59,510 nt of DNA, from positions 1 through 59,510 of the forward strand of contig JAOUOT010000017.1 in NCBI GenBank assembly GCA_029880265.1, given 5' to 3'. This DNA comes from Spirochaetia bacterium. Lineage in GTDB: Bacteria > Spirochaetota > Leptospiria > Turneriellales > JAOUOS01. The notes below the pieces were generated by a model, which worked only from the letters and a program-made list of their open reading frames with translations, did no database searches and had not been told where the DNA came from. This document shows, piece after piece, positions 26,363-35,993 of this stretch (its first letter is position 1; each line of letters opens with the position of its first letter). A program made the translations under genes and the position numbers.

Positions 26363-26965
26363 ATGTCATTGACACCCATTGTAATAGAACAAACCGGAAG
26401 AGGCGAAAGACAATATGATATATATTCAAGGCTATTAAAAGATAGAATCATTTTTTTGGGATATCCCATAAACGACAGTTATGCCAACGTTATTATCGCT
26501 CAGCTTTTATTTTTAGAATCTGAGGATCCTGAAAAAGATATTTATGTTTACATCAATTCTCCCGGCGGATATATTTCATCTGGCCTGGCCATCTACGATA
26601 CAATGCAGCTTATAAGACCGCCTATTCGAACGGTTTGCCTTGGGCAGGCGGCAAGCGTAGCCGCCTTGATCCTGGCCAGCGGCACAAAGGGCAAACGTTC
26701 CGCTTTGCCTAACGCCAGAATTTTGCTTCATCAGCCTTTAGGAGGCGCCTCTGGGCAGGCTTCAGATATAGAAATTCAGGCACGCGAAATTTTGCGTGTG
26801 CGCGATACTTTAAATAAGCTTTATGTAAAGCATACAGGGCAGTCAAATGAAAAAGTAGACCAGGAAACTCAAAGAGATTTTTATATGGACGCAGACGAAG
26901 CCGTAAAATACGGCATTATCGACAATATAATTGAATCAAGAGAAACTGCCGATAAAAAAGAATAG
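26363..26965 (+). CDS. clpP: ATP-dependent Clp protease proteolytic subunit
   Basis: A 200-residue serine peptidase that forms the double heptameric chamber used by ClpX. The active-site Ser is in [14 protein letters not shown] (about residue 98) and the His in LLHQPLGG (about 123). The Asp is expected near FYMDADEA (about 173). [22 protein letters not shown] is the handle/oxyanion region. AGGAG at 26352-26356 is a good ribosome-binding site and fixes the start. It heads the unit clpP-clpX-lon. Confidence 0.96.
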   Translation: MSLTPIVIEQTGRGERQYDIYSRLLKDRIIFLGYPINDSYANVIIAQLLFLESEDPEKDIYVYINSPGGYISSGLAIYDTMQLIRPPIRTVCLGQAASVAALILASGTKGKRSALPNARILLHQPLGGASGQASDIEIQAREILRVRDTLNKLYVKHTGQSNEKVDQETQRDFYMDADEAVKYGIIDNIIESRETADKKE

Positions 26966-26990
26966 AATATATATTAATTAAAGGTAAAAA

Positions 26991-28370
26991 ATGTCAGATA
27001 AGAAAAACGCTAAAGAAACTTATCACTGCTCTTTTTGCGGTAAAGAACAAGACGAAGTAGCCAGACTTGTGGCAGGTCCGGGAGTCTTTATCTGCGACGA
27101 GTGCGTACAACTTTGCAACGCCATTTTAATGGACGACGAAGATTCAAAAGAAGAAGTATCGGGATTTAAAAGTCTCCCTAAGCCAAAAGAAATAAAAAAC
27201 TTCTTAGACGAATATGTAATAGATCAAGATGGCGCCAAAAAGGCTTTGGCTGTCGCTGTTTATAATCATTATAAACGAATGCAATTTGAAAAGAAAAAAT
27301 CGGGCACGCAGCCTGCCGATAACAAAAGAACAAAAATTTCTTCGGGACATACGACTGAAATAGAAAAATCAAATATTTTATTGATTGGGCCGACTGGCTC
27401 GGGAAAAACTCTTCTTGCTCAAACATTGGCGCGCATTTTGCAGGTGCCTATGGCCATTGTAGACGCTACCGCTCTAACCGAAGCGGGGTATGTAGGCGAA
27501 GACGTAGAAAATATTCTGCTAAGACTTTATCAAAACGCCGAGCAGGATATCTCGCGAACCGAAGTGGGCATTATCTATATTGATGAAATTGATAAAATTG
27601 CCAGAAAAGGCGACAACCCGTCTATTACAAGAGACGTTTCAGGCGAGGGCGTACAGCAGGCATTATTAAAAATCATCGAAGGAACCGTCGCAAGCGTACC
27701 CCCTGTCGGCGGCAGAAAGCATCCGCATCAGGAATTTTTAACCATAAATACAAAAAATATTTTATTTATTTTCGGAGGAGCCTTTGAAGGGCTTGAAGAC
27801 GTCATAGGCTCGCGAATAGAAAAGCACTCTATGGGATTTGACGCTTCGGGAAAAATTAGAAAAAAAGACAGAAAAACTGAATTTTTAAGTCAGGTTACTC
27901 CTGAAGATTTGATGAAATTTGGATTAATACCCGAGTTCGTCGGCAGAATGCCGGTAATAAGAGCTCTAAGTCCGCTTGACGAAGAGGCCCTTTGTCGTAT
28001 TCTCAAAGAGCCGAAAAACTCTCTGCTAAAACAATACGAGGCCATTTTTGAAATGGAAGGGGTTAAACTTTCTTTTGAAGAAGAAAGCATTCTATCTATT
28101 GCGAAAATGGGCATAAAAAGAGAAATCGGCGCCAGGGGACTTCGTTCTATTCTGGAAGATTTAATGTCTGATTTAATGTATGAAATACCCTCAATGAAGG
28201 GCGTTGAAGAGGTTATTATCACAAACGGGGTTGTCGAAAAAAACGAAAGACCAAGAATTGTCATTTTTGGAGAAAAAGACAACCGGGCAAAAAAACATAT
28301 GTCAAATCAAAACAAATTCGCCGATAAAGATATAGACGCTCTTGAACCGCCAGACGAAAAGATGGCCTGA
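26991..28370 (+). CDS. clpX: ATP-dependent Clp protease ATP-binding subunit ClpX
   Basis: A AAA+ unfoldase that feeds ClpP. The N-terminal zinc-binding domain has CSFCGKE and ICDECVQLC (four Cys). Walker A is [12 protein letters not shown], Walker B is [11 protein letters not shown], and the pore loop is [13 protein letters not shown]. The sensor-type segment [13 protein letters not shown] is also present. At 459 residues it is longer than usual because of a Lys/Ser/Thr-rich insertion (about 102-125, between the zinc and AAA+ domains) and an acidic C-terminal extension. The RBS is AAAGG. It lies 25 bp after clpP. Confidence 0.96.
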   Translation: MSDKKNAKETYHCSFCGKEQDEVARLVAGPGVFICDECVQLCNAILMDDEDSKEEVSGFKSLPKPKEIKNFLDEYVIDQDGAKKALAVAVYNHYKRMQFEKKKSGTQPADNKRTKISSGHTTEIEKSNILLIGPTGSGKTLLAQTLARILQVPMAIVDATALTEAGYVGEDVENILLRLYQNAEQDISRTEVGIIYIDEIDKIARKGDNPSITRDVSGEGVQQALLKIIEGTVASVPPVGGRKHPHQEFLTINTKNILFIFGGAFEGLEDVIGSRIEKHSMGFDASGKIRKKDRKTEFLSQVTPEDLMKFGLIPEFVGRMPVIRALSPLDEEALCRILKEPKNSLLKQYEAIFEMEGVKLSFEEESILSIAKMGIKREIGARGLRSILEDLMSDLMYEIPSMKGVEEVIITNGVVEKNERPRIVIFGEKDNRAKKHMSNQNKFADKDIDALEPPDEKMA

Positions 28371-28392
28371 TTTAGCGCAGCTTTTATAAATT

Positions 28393-30855
28393 GTGAAAGA
28401 TATTAGAAAACCCCAAAAAAGATACCCGCTTCTTGCGCTTCGAGATACGGTAATATTCCCGCGCAATGTATCTTCATTATTTGTCGGCAGAGAAAAATCA
28501 ATGGAAGCCACCCGAACCGCGATGGAAACAAACCGGTATATGGTTTTGGCCGCGCAAAAAAACGCCGACGAGGTGATTCCTAAAAAAGCGGATATCTATT
28601 CTTATGGCGTTTTATGCGAAATCTTGCAGCTCTTAAAAATGCCCGATGGCACCTACAAGATACTCGTCGAGGGAATCAAACGGGTTAAAATCATTGATAT
28701 TGAAGATAAAGACTTATATATTGAGGCCCAAGCTGAAAAAGTCGATACAATTTATCCTGAAGAAGGAAGCTCAGAAGAAAAACTTTTAGAAAAGCTTCTG
28801 CAAAAATTAAAAGAAGGCTTTGAAAATTTAAGCAAAGCCGGCGGACAGCTTTCTGAAAGTTTTCTTGAAGAGATATGGGAAAAAGACAGCCATGAAAATA
28901 TAATCGATTCGTTTGCCCATAACCTTTCGGCCACCTATGAAGAAAAACAGACAATTTTAGAAACCCTTTCTCTTGTTGAAAGGGCCGAAAAGGTTAATGT
29001 CGTACTAGAAGGTCAAATTGAAATATCAAGCCTCGAAAATTCTATTCATGACCGCGTTAGAAAACAAATGGATAAAATGCAGAGGAACTATTATCTCAAC
29101 GAACAAATTAAAGTAATTCGCGAAGAACTAGGCGACGGAGAGCATGACGAATTTGATAACTATCAGAAAAAAATTAAAGAAAAGAAAATGCCCGAAGAGG
29201 CAAAATTAAGAGCCGAACAAGAATTAAAAAAACTTGAAAAGATGCCGCCTCTTTCGGCCGAATCGACTGTTGTAAGAAATTATTTAGACTGGATACTGGA
29301 TCTCCCATGGAAAGAGATAACAAAAGACAACTCTGACATAAACCGGGCGCAGGAGATATTAGACAACTCTCATTACGGCTTAGAAAAAGTAAAAGACAGA
29401 ATACTTGAATTTGTCGCAGTAAGGCAGCTGGCTCCCCAATCGCGCGGCCCTATACTGTGTCTTTTAGGACCTCCTGGGGTGGGAAAAACAAGCCTTGCCA
29501 AATCAATGGCCGAATGTCTCGGAAGAAAATTCGCGCGTATCTCGCTAGGCGGCGTTCGCGACGAGGCAGAGATAAGGGGGCACCGAAAAACTTATATCGG
29601 CGCCATGCCAGGAAGAATCATATCGACATTAAAACGTTTAAAAGTTAAAAATCCCGTAATCTTATTAGACGAAATTGACAAGCTTTCATCTGATTACAGG
29701 GGAAACCCGGCCGCCGCTCTATTAGAAGTTTTAGACCCCGAACAAAATAAAGAGTTTATCGATAATTATCTTGAACTTCCTTTTGATTTATCGCAGATAT
29801 TATTTTTAGCGACAGCAAACGTTATGCACTCTATACCCGACGCTCTTTTAGACAGACTTGAACCTATCAAACTTTCAGGCTACACAGAGCATGAGAAAAT
29901 TAAGATCTCTCAAAAATTTCTACTGTCAAAAGTTCTTGAAAACAACGGAATAAGAAATTTAACTTTAAAGTATTCCGAGAAATCTTTATCTTATATTATC
30001 AGACATTACACGAAAGAAGCGGGCGTAAGACAGCTTGAACGCGAGCTTGATAAAATAGGAAGAAAAATTGCAAGGGAATTTTTGGCGCAAAATAACTCTA
30101 CCGAAGAAAAACCGGCAAAGAAACCGGTATATCTTTTAGACAAAGAAAATATAACAAAATTTCTGGGCGCTACAATTTATTCATACGGCAAAAAAGAAAA
30201 CGAAATTTCGGTGGGTAAATGCAACGGTCTTGCATGGACCCCCGCCGGAGGCGATATATTAAACATAGAAATTGCTTTGGCGCACGGCAAAGGGAAAATC
30301 AGCGTTACCGGCAACCTTGGCGACGTGATGAAAGAGTCGACCCAGACAGCTCTCGGATATATCAGATCTCAGGGGCATTTGATTGGTCTTGCCGACGATT
30401 TTTTTGATAAAACCGATATTTTTATTCATATTCCCGAGGGAGCCATTCCTAAAGACGGCCCTTCGGCCGGCATCGCTTTGGCGACATGCCTTCTTTCGGC
30501 GATAACGCAGACGCCCATAAAAAACACCGTCGCCCTTACCGGAGAAATTACCCTCAGGGGAATGGTTCTTCCTATTGGCGGTCTTAAAGAAAAAACTCTG
30601 GCGGCTTTTCGCGGAGGCATTACCGATATCATTTGCCCGGCAGATAACGAAAAAGACATGGAAGACATTCCGCATAATGTCAAAGAGAAAGTACAATTTC
30701 ATTTTGTTTCAAATATAAGACAGGTTATTTCTCTTTCTTTTGTCGATTCACAAAATATCTTCAAAGACAAACAGAGAAAATATCCGTTTCATGCGGCTCA
30801 CCTGCCCGACTGGGCCGAAAGCCGCGACATAAAAACCGATTCAAAACCCAACTGA
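28393..30855 (+). CDS. lon: ATP-dependent Lon protease
   Basis: An 820-residue soluble bacterial Lon. Domains in order are the N-terminal substrate-binding LON domain (about 12-205, starting YPLLALRDTVIFP), the helical linker, and AAA+ with Walker A GPPGVGKTSLA and Walker B VILLDEIDKL. The Ser-Lys protease domain follows, with the Ser in PKDGPSAGIAL and the Lys in GLKEKTLAA. The start is GTG at 28393, 22 bp after clpX, with no strong ribosome-binding site. Grouping all three cytoplasmic ATP-dependent proteolysis genes together is a known arrangement and makes sense for joint stress control. Confidence 0.95.
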   Translation: MKDIRKPQKRYPLLALRDTVIFPRNVSSLFVGREKSMEATRTAMETNRYMVLAAQKNADEVIPKKADIYSYGVLCEILQLLKMPDGTYKILVEGIKRVKIIDIEDKDLYIEAQAEKVDTIYPEEGSSEEKLLEKLLQKLKEGFENLSKAGGQLSESFLEEIWEKDSHENIIDSFAHNLSATYEEKQTILETLSLVERAEKVNVVLEGQIEISSLENSIHDRVRKQMDKMQRNYYLNEQIKVIREELGDGEHDEFDNYQKKIKEKKMPEEAKLRAEQELKKLEKMPPLSAESTVVRNYLDWILDLPWKEITKDNSDINRAQEILDNSHYGLEKVKDRILEFVAVRQLAPQSRGPILCLLGPPGVGKTSLAKSMAECLGRKFARISLGGVRDEAEIRGHRKTYIGAMPGRIISTLKRLKVKNPVILLDEIDKLSSDYRGNPAAALLEVLDPEQNKEFIDNYLELPFDLSQILFLATANVMHSIPDALLDRLEPIKLSGYTEHEKIKISQKFLLSKVLENNGIRNLTLKYSEKSLSYIIRHYTKEAGVRQLERELDKIGRKIAREFLAQNNSTEEKPAKKPVYLLDKENITKFLGATIYSYGKKENEISVGKCNGLAWTPAGGDILNIEIALAHGKGKISVTGNLGDVMKESTQTALGYIRSQGHLIGLADDFFDKTDIFIHIPEGAIPKDGPSAGIALATCLLSAITQTPIKNTVALTGEITLRGMVLPIGGLKEKTLAAFRGGITDIICPADNEKDMEDIPHNVKEKVQFHFVSNIRQVISLSFVDSQNIFKDKQRKYPFHAAHLPDWAESRDIKTDSKPN

Positions 30856-30875
30856 GAAATACCTGTTCGCTTAAG

Positions 30876-31622
30876 TTAAAACGGATTTTCTTCTTCAATA
30901 AATTCGCATTCTACAGAAAAGATTTTTTCGATATGCTTTTTCAAAAGCAATATTCCGGTTTCTTCTGTTTTATAATGACCCATGGCCGAAAAACAGACGC
31001 CCGATTCTAGGGCCAAAGAATAAACCCATTCGGTTCCTTCGCCGCTTACAAAGGCGTCGGCGCCTAAACTGCATGCGTCTTTGAAAAACTCCACCGCCCT
31101 GCCCGAAACTACGGCGACTTTTTTTACAATATCTTTACCTTTGGGCCTTATATGAACGCCTTTAGTATAAAACCTTTTATCAAGCCATGAAAAATAATCG
31201 TCATGCGACAAAGGTTTTTTTAAGTCGCCGATACATCCGATACCTGAAAAAGAAGAAATATTTTTTGCCTTTAGCTCTTTTAACAAAGGGTAATTGTTTC
31301 CCGCTTTCTGGTGGGCGTCTAAAGGAAGATGATAAGCGAATAGATTAATATTATTTTTAATTAAAAGTTCGACTTTGTTTTTAAGAATACCCGTTATTTG
31401 CGGCGGATCGTTCTTCCAGAACCATCCATGATGAACAATGAGAGCCTGCGCCTTTATTTCAATTGTCTTTTCTATCGCAAAACGGGTAGCGCTTACGGCA
31501 AAAGCGATTTTATTTATGTTTAACGCTCCTTCAAGTTGAATGCCGTTTGGCGAATAGTCGTTAAATTTATTTGTTTCAAGATATTCCGCAAGATGATTTT
31601 CAAGTTTATTTCTTAAAATCAT
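30876..31622 (-). CDS. Nif3-like dinuclear metal centre protein (YbgI family)
   Basis: About 248 residues of the NIF3/GTP-cyclohydrolase-I-type-2 family. Metal-ligand segments are visible: NGIQLEG, ALIVHHGWFW (two His), YHLPLDAH and, near the end, MGHYKTEETG. The lid-type insertion of long members is absent. The exact enzymatic role of the family is unsettled. I moved the start from an ATG inside infA (31700) to ATG 31622, where the homologous sequence (LRNKLENHLAEYL) begins, 22 bp after the infA stop. infA and this gene are probably cotranscribed. Confidence 0.82.
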   Translation of the reverse strand: MILRNKLENHLAEYLETNKFNDYSPNGIQLEGALNINKIAFAVSATRFAIEKTIEIKAQALIVHHGWFWKNDPPQITGILKNKVELLIKNNINLFAYHLPLDAHQKAGNNYPLLKELKAKNISSFSGIGCIGDLKKPLSHDDYFSWLDKRFYTKGVHIRPKGKDIVKKVAVVSGRAVEFFKDACSLGADAFVSGEGTEWVYSLALESGVCFSAMGHYKTEETGILLLKKHIEKIFSVECEFIEEENPF

Positions 31623-31644
31623 AAAAGAATAAATAGACGCAGCT

Positions 31645-31863
31645 TTACTTGGCCCTGTATGTAATGCGCCCGCGCGTAAGATCGTATGGAGACAACTCAA
31701 CAGTTACAACATCGCCAGGGTTTAAGCGAATATAATGTTTTCGCATTTTTCCCGAGATGTGCCCTAATACTTCGTGCCCGTTTTCAAGTTTAACCAAAAA
31801 CATGGCGTTAGGAAGAGCCTTGATGATGACCCCTTCTACTTTTATGGCTTCTTCTTTGCTCAT
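31645..31863 (-). CDS. infA: Translation initiation factor IF-1
   Basis: A 72-residue OB-fold protein of standard length. It has [41 protein letters not shown] and a RGRITYRAK tail, near consensus. It binds the A site of the 30S subunit at initiation. Here it is not in a ribosomal-protein operon but upstream of the Nif3-like gene. A hairpin lies about 110 bp upstream (31973-32008). Confidence 0.95.
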   Translation of the reverse strand: MSKEEAIKVEGVIIKALPNAMFLVKLENGHEVLGHISGKMRKHYIRLNPGDVVTVELSPYDLTRGRITYRAK

Positions 31864-31972
31864 AAATTCCTTATCTGATTTTTCAAAAAAAAATCTTAAA
31901 AATTAAAGATAAAGATGAGCCGTTCAAGACGATAGGCTGTCAACTATTTTAAATTTTAGGTTCCATACGCCG

Positions 31973-32008
31973 GCGGCTATTTGCGGGCGTATACCCGCAA
32001 ATAGCCGC
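31973..32008. repeat. Perfect 15-bp inverted repeat between divergent genes
   Basis: Arms 31973-31987 (GCGGCTATTTGCGGG) and 31994-32008 are exact complements around a 6-nt loop (CGTATA). It sits between infA (minus) and the MCP-like gene (plus), which are divergent, so it cannot be an ordinary terminator for either. It is very GC-rich compared with its surroundings. Confidence 0.6.
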
Positions 32009-32118
32009 TACTCTATAAATTGTTCATAAATTCAATATTTTCTCGTCTTAATAACAAATAACAGGGAAGATAATGATAAAATTATCCGATAAGAATTAAT
32101 AGAAACTTAAAAATAATA

Positions 32119-33360
32119 ATGAGTAAGAAAAAAAAGCTGCTATCGTCATTTTCAACAGAAATTTTTCTAGTTATTTTTATAACAGGCGCGGCTTTTTTAT
32201 TTTTAAACGGTTATTCTGCTTTTTTTCTCAAGAAAGACACTGAATATATCATATATAATATTGTTCCTTTGATAATTCTATCTTTTGCCGCAATAACTAT
32301 CGTTACTTTTTTTATTTATAAAAAATTAGTAAATAATCGTTTCAAGAAATTATTTTTACTCTTATTTGATAACCAAAAAGATCTCATTTTGCCTAAAAAG
32401 AAGCTTTCTCTGCTTAAAGCGCTGAATTTTGCGTCGGAATTAATTGATAAAAAACAACAGTATATAAAAATACTCAAGACAAAACATCAATTTTCAGAAG
32501 AAATCGTTAAAGATGTATTATCTTTTACAGAAGGACTCTATATTGAATCTGAAAATCAAGAAAAAGAAATTACAGCGGTTTCTGAGGCCCTAAACGCTCT
32601 GGCTATTTCTATCGAGAATATCAGCAGGTCGTTGTTTGAACAGGCATCGGCCTCAGATAAAACCAAAGAAGCTTTTTCGGCATTTCATTCAAGCACAGCC
32701 GATTTATTTAAGAATATCAGCGCGGTAAACGATCAATCAATGCAAACGCTGGGAAAATCATACATGGGCAGCGATATTATGGAGCAAAACGCCGCGTCTA
32801 TAGCCAGAATAAGACAAAGCGCCGAGCAAATCGGAGAAATTATCGAAGTTATAAACGGGATATCTGAGAAAACAAATCTTCTGGCCCTGAACGCTTCAAT
32901 TGAGGCGGCCAGAGCCGGAGCCCACGGAAGGGGATTCGCCGTAGTCGCAGACGAAGTGGCCAAACTTGCCGAAAAAAGTTCGGTTTCGGCAAAACAGGTA
33001 GGAGATTTAATTGAAAACAACCTCGAAGCCGCCCGCGAAGGCCACGAGATGTCTGAAAGCGCGCACGCCTCTTTTCAGGAAATAAGCGAAAGCGTTCAAG
33101 AAATGACCGATTTAATACAGCAGGTTAACGCTTACATCGGCGATGAAAAAAAGTATATGGGCAATTTAACCGAAAGAATTGATATTATTAAAACCGCCAA
33201 CGAACAAATAAGCCAGGGTTTAGCCGCGCAAAACCTAAAATCGCAGAACATCGTAGACTCAATGAATATCTTAGGCGACACCACAAAATCTTTCAATTCG
33301 GGATTAAAAACTATCATTGAACTTATGAAAGAGATCTACAATAACGAAAAAGATATTTAA
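32119..33360 (+). CDS. Methyl-accepting chemotaxis-like membrane protein
   Basis: A 413-residue protein with two closely spaced TMs (about residues 12-32 and 44-67), hence almost no periplasmic sensor. A short cytoplasmic linker is followed by an MCP signalling coiled coil. The hairpin tip is recognisable: [20 protein letters not shown], then [20 protein letters not shown]. Such proteins dock CheW/CheA. No periplasmic ligand domain is present, so it may sense an intracellular or membrane state. No che genes are nearby. A 19-bp hairpin follows the stop by about 30 bp. Confidence 0.85.
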   Translation: MSKKKKLLSSFSTEIFLVIFITGAAFLFLNGYSAFFLKKDTEYIIYNIVPLIILSFAAITIVTFFIYKKLVNNRFKKLFLLLFDNQKDLILPKKKLSLLKALNFASELIDKKQQYIKILKTKHQFSEEIVKDVLSFTEGLYIESENQEKEITAVSEALNALAISIENISRSLFEQASASDKTKEAFSAFHSSTADLFKNISAVNDQSMQTLGKSYMGSDIMEQNAASIARIRQSAEQIGEIIEVINGISEKTNLLALNASIEAARAGAHGRGFAVVADEVAKLAEKSSVSAKQVGDLIENNLEAAREGHEMSESAHASFQEISESVQEMTDLIQQVNAYIGDEKKYMGNLTERIDIIKTANEQISQGLAAQNLKSQNIVDSMNILGDTTKSFNSGLKTIIELMKEIYNNEKDI

Positions 33361-33392
33361 GAAATTTTTTCTTTCGTTAAGATTGGGTCGTT

Positions 33393-33433
33393 TTGTTTGA
33401 GCTCGCGCGCCGCAGGCGCGCGAGCTCAAACAA
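33393..33433. terminator. Perfect 19-bp inverted repeat with 3-nt loop
   Basis: Arms 33393-33411 (TTGTTTGAGCTCGCGCGCC) and 33415-33433 are exact complements around GCA. TTAAGATT (near 33378) and AATCTTAA (near 33446) could form an outer stem. It lies about 30 bp after the MCP-like gene and 70 bp before the next plus-strand gene. Its A/T base and G/C tip resemble the repeat at 24685-24733. No U-run follows. Confidence 0.5.
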
Positions 33434-33504
33434 CATAACTTTCTGAATCTTAATTTAAGAAAATTTTTCTTGAAAAATTTATTATTTTCCCGATAATAAA
33501 TGAA

Positions 33505-34431
33505 ATGCGAAATTTCTTTAATGTGTTCAAAAACGTTTCTTTTAGAGTTTTTCTCTTCTTGCTGATGTCGGCACAGGCTGTAATATATTCAATTCCTATA
33601 ACTCAGGAAACGACCAACAGAACAATTCAAAATAATCAGGAATATATAAAATTTCTAGACGTAAGTATTTCTAACTTTGGGTCTAAAGAAGAATTAGACA
33701 AATTTCATAAAGCTAACGAACATTTTTATGACGGGGCGTTATTTTTTCTTCAAAATCAATATTCCCCCGCCTATGCAGAAGTTAACAAAAGCATGGAAAT
33801 CTTAAAATATCTTTATTCTGATATTCTTAAGAATAAGTATCTTGTTGATACTAAAAAACTGCTCGACGATACGGCTGTTTCGATTCTTCATTCTAACGAT
33901 ATTCAGGCAAAACATTATTTAAACTTAGGATACCGAAATTACGAACTCGCAAGACAACTTCAGGTAAAAGGTCATAATTTTAATAAATATCTTTTTTCTC
34001 AAAAAATAAAATATTTCATAGAAGGCATTGAAACGGCCAGACTGGCAAAAAAATACGGTCTTTTAGCGCTTGTTGAAAGCAGAACAACAATCTTTGAAAA
34101 AGAAGCATACAGAAAGAGAAATTTCAACGAAACTTACGGATATGAAGAAAATCCACAAATATCCGGTTTTGAAAAGGTCGAGAATCAACTGAAAAATTTT
34201 ATATTCAGAAAACTAATCGATAACAAATCCGATTTTTTTCTGCATCATTATGATAATTTTAAATATTATTTTACGGGCAAAAGCTCGGCTCTAAAAGAAA
34301 GCACAAACCGCATGAAAATCTCAAACAAGAGAGAAGCCGAAAACAGCGCAATGCCGAAAAGAAAGCAAACCCCAAAAAACAAAGAAAACGCGCCCGAAGA
34401 TAAAAAGCAAACGACTCCGAAAAACGAATAA
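33505..34431 (+). CDS. Secreted helical protein of unknown function
   Basis: A 308-residue protein. A signal segment (about 12-29, FRVFLFLLMSAQAVIYS) is followed by a helical region with TPR-like or paired-helix pattern: HFYDGALFFLQNQYSPAYAEV, LNLGYRNYELARQLQ and IEGIETARLAKKYG. The tail (about 270-308) is Lys/Pro/Asn-rich and disordered. No family is recognised. It is followed after five bases by another secreted helical protein with a similar segment (KAFRNQQYDYSAHLFDRG), so the pair probably acts together in the envelope. Confidence 0.55.
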   Translation: MRNFFNVFKNVSFRVFLFLLMSAQAVIYSIPITQETTNRTIQNNQEYIKFLDVSISNFGSKEELDKFHKANEHFYDGALFFLQNQYSPAYAEVNKSMEILKYLYSDILKNKYLVDTKKLLDDTAVSILHSNDIQAKHYLNLGYRNYELARQLQVKGHNFNKYLFSQKIKYFIEGIETARLAKKYGLLALVESRTTIFEKEAYRKRNFNETYGYEENPQISGFEKVENQLKNFIFRKLIDNKSDFFLHHYDNFKYYFTGKSSALKESTNRMKISNKREAENSAMPKRKQTPKNKENAPEDKKQTTPKNE

Positions 34432-34436
34432 AACCG

Positions 34437-35024
34437 ATGACTTCTCTTGAAAGAATATTAAAACGAAAAAAAATCGGGTTTTTTTTCGTTTTATATTTTT
34501 TTGCGTCAATCATATACGCTCAGCCCTCAATTGATAGATATAAAGAAAAAGGAAACAATCATATTCGCATAATTGAACGAATCTTTAAAAAATATCCGAT
34601 CAACTTAAAACATAAAAGCGATTTTGAAAAGATAAAATCTGACTGGAATGAAACGGTAAAAGATTTAAATTTAACCCAGGCAAAAAAAAGAAAAGAGGCC
34701 CAAAATCGTCTAAAAGAAATCTATAAAAAAGTCAATAAATCATTGGAAACTATTTGCGGCATTCTCTTGTCATACGGCAATGATTTGATCTTAAATTTTC
34801 AACGAAGACTCGACGAAGAAAACTCTGGTACAATTGATAAAGAAAAATATGCGAATCGTTTTCAGGTAAGCCGTCAGGAATTCGCAAGGGCCCAAAAGGC
34901 TTTTAGAAATCAGCAATACGATTACTCTGCCCACTTGTTTGACAGGGGCATTGAAATTTTAGCGAAAACCCATAAGGCGCTAAACTGGACAGTTCCGCCC
35001 GCTTATCGAAATCTTATAAAATAA
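34437..35024 (+). CDS. Secreted helical protein of unknown function, partner of the preceding gene
   Basis: A 195-residue protein with a signal peptide (about 11-28, KIGFFFVLYFFASIIYAQ; cleavage after AQ or YA). The rest is helical and charged. The stretch QEFARAQKAFRNQQYDYSAHLFDRGIEIL resembles the paired-helix unit of the upstream protein (GALFFLQNQYSPAYAEVNKSMEIL). It starts five bases after the previous stop, with no separate ribosome-binding site, so it is an operon partner. The function is unknown. Confidence 0.55.
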   Translation: MTSLERILKRKKIGFFFVLYFFASIIYAQPSIDRYKEKGNNHIRIIERIFKKYPINLKHKSDFEKIKSDWNETVKDLNLTQAKKRKEAQNRLKEIYKKVNKSLETICGILLSYGNDLILNFQRRLDEENSGTIDKEKYANRFQVSRQEFARAQKAFRNQQYDYSAHLFDRGIEILAKTHKALNWTVPPAYRNLIK

Positions 35025-35038
35025 ATCTTGATTTGCGG

Positions 35039-35629
35039 CTATCTTATCTGCCTGAAAGGAAAGCGGCTTAAATCCCAGATATCTGACGGCCCCGTCGGTT
35101 TATAGCCGGCTAAAGAAAAAACAGCGTCTATTTTCTCTTGAAATACAAGCTGAATATCTTCAGGATTTTGAAGGGGCTCGTCTCCCGAAAGATTGGCCGA
35201 CGGGGCCAAAACAGGAAACTTTATTTTTTCAAGAAGCGTTGTAAGATATACATTATCTTCTTTTTTGGGCATTCTTACGGCGATTGTTTCGCCTTCGGGA
35301 TATTTAAATTGAGGATTTTTCGGAAGTATTAAAGAGAGCTTTCCCGGCCAATAGGTTTCTATATAGGCGTCGGCGCACGCATTTAATTTTTTATCGTCGA
35401 TAAGATCTTTCCAGTTATATGAACTTGAAATTAACGCAATAAAAGGCTTTGAAACAGGTCTGTTTCTGATGGCATGAAGTTTTTTTGCGTTTTCATCGGT
35501 ATATTTGATTAAAAGCCCGTAAATAGAATCGGTGGGAAAAGCAATCACGCCGTCTTTTTCTAAAATATCTGCGGCTACGGCGGCAAAATTTTCGTCGTCT
35601 TCGCTTATAGAATAAATAGGCGGTTTCAT
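35039..35629 (-). CDS. tsaC: Threonylcarbamoyl-AMP synthase (Sua5/YciO/YrdC family)
   Basis: About 196 residues. The family makes threonylcarbamoyl-AMP for the t6A37 tRNA modification. Visible are AVAADILEKDGVIAFPTDSIYGL, IRNRPVSKPFIALISS, YWPGKLSLIL, GETIAVRMP and PVLAPSANLSGDEP. No Sua5 C-terminal domain is present. YciO paralogues look alike, so TsaC versus YciO is not certain. An ATG at 35665 lies inside the upstream ArsR gene; I chose ATG 35629, 11 bp after that gene's stop. It is last in a minus-strand operon with HAMP, TauE/SafE and ArsR genes. Confidence 0.82.
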   Translation of the reverse strand: MKPPIYSISEDDENFAAVAADILEKDGVIAFPTDSIYGLLIKYTDENAKKLHAIRNRPVSKPFIALISSSYNWKDLIDDKKLNACADAYIETYWPGKLSLILPKNPQFKYPEGETIAVRMPKKEDNVYLTTLLEKIKFPVLAPSANLSGDEPLQNPEDIQLVFQEKIDAVFSLAGYKPTGPSDIWDLSRFPFRQIR

Positions 35630-35640
35630 GACTTTAAATC

Positions 35641-35934
35641 TTATTTCTCGGAATAAATATGGCACAAAGCTGTAACCAGCTTTTCAAATCTTGAATCGGC
35701 GACAAAGTAATATACTTTGTTTCCTTCTCTTCTGTCTCTAAGTATATCAGACGCTTTCATTTTGGAAAGATGCTGAGATACCGCCGATTGAGACATCTTT
35801 GTATAATTTACAAGATCGTTTACCGTAGATTCTTTATTTTGCAAATGACATAATATGCTTAGTCTAGCCGGATGCGACAACGCTTTTAATCCCTTTGCGG
35901 CGGTTAAATAATCTTTTTCTTTAAGAGTTTTCAT
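35641..35934 (-). CDS. ArsR-family regulator, probable thiol/persulfide sensor (BigR/SqrR-like)
   Basis: A 97-residue winged-helix repressor: LKALSHPARLSILCHLQ, then VNDLVNYTKMSQSAVSQHLSKMKAS and a wing at REGNKVYYFV. The metal sites of SmtB/ArsR (CVC or C-terminal His/Asp) are not seen. Instead there is one Cys in the alpha-2 position (Cys29 in ILCHL) and one near the C-terminus (Cys91 in ALCHI). That is the Cys arrangement of BigR/SqrR/YgaV proteins, which sense persulfide or redox state. It lies beside a TauE/SafE exporter, a known BigR neighbour. The sensing role is inference. Confidence 0.85.
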   Translation of the reverse strand: MKTLKEKDYLTAAKGLKALSHPARLSILCHLQNKESTVNDLVNYTKMSQSAVSQHLSKMKASDILRDRREGNKVYYFVADSRFEKLVTALCHIYSEK

Positions 35935-35953
35935 TCAAAATTGCTTCTTTATT

Positions 35954-35965
35954 ATATTATAATAT
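35954..35965. promoter_or_regulatory. Candidate operator of the ArsR regulator
   Basis: ATATTATAATAT is a perfect 12-bp palindrome 20 bp upstream of the ArsR start, in the 59-bp gap after the TauE gene. The surrounding sequence is a longer AT-only imperfect palindrome. BigR-type operators are AT-rich, and the palindrome also contains a TATAAT-like -10 on both strands. Confidence 0.4.
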
Positions 35966-35993
35966 TATTATATTTGTAGCAAATCGCCTATTA

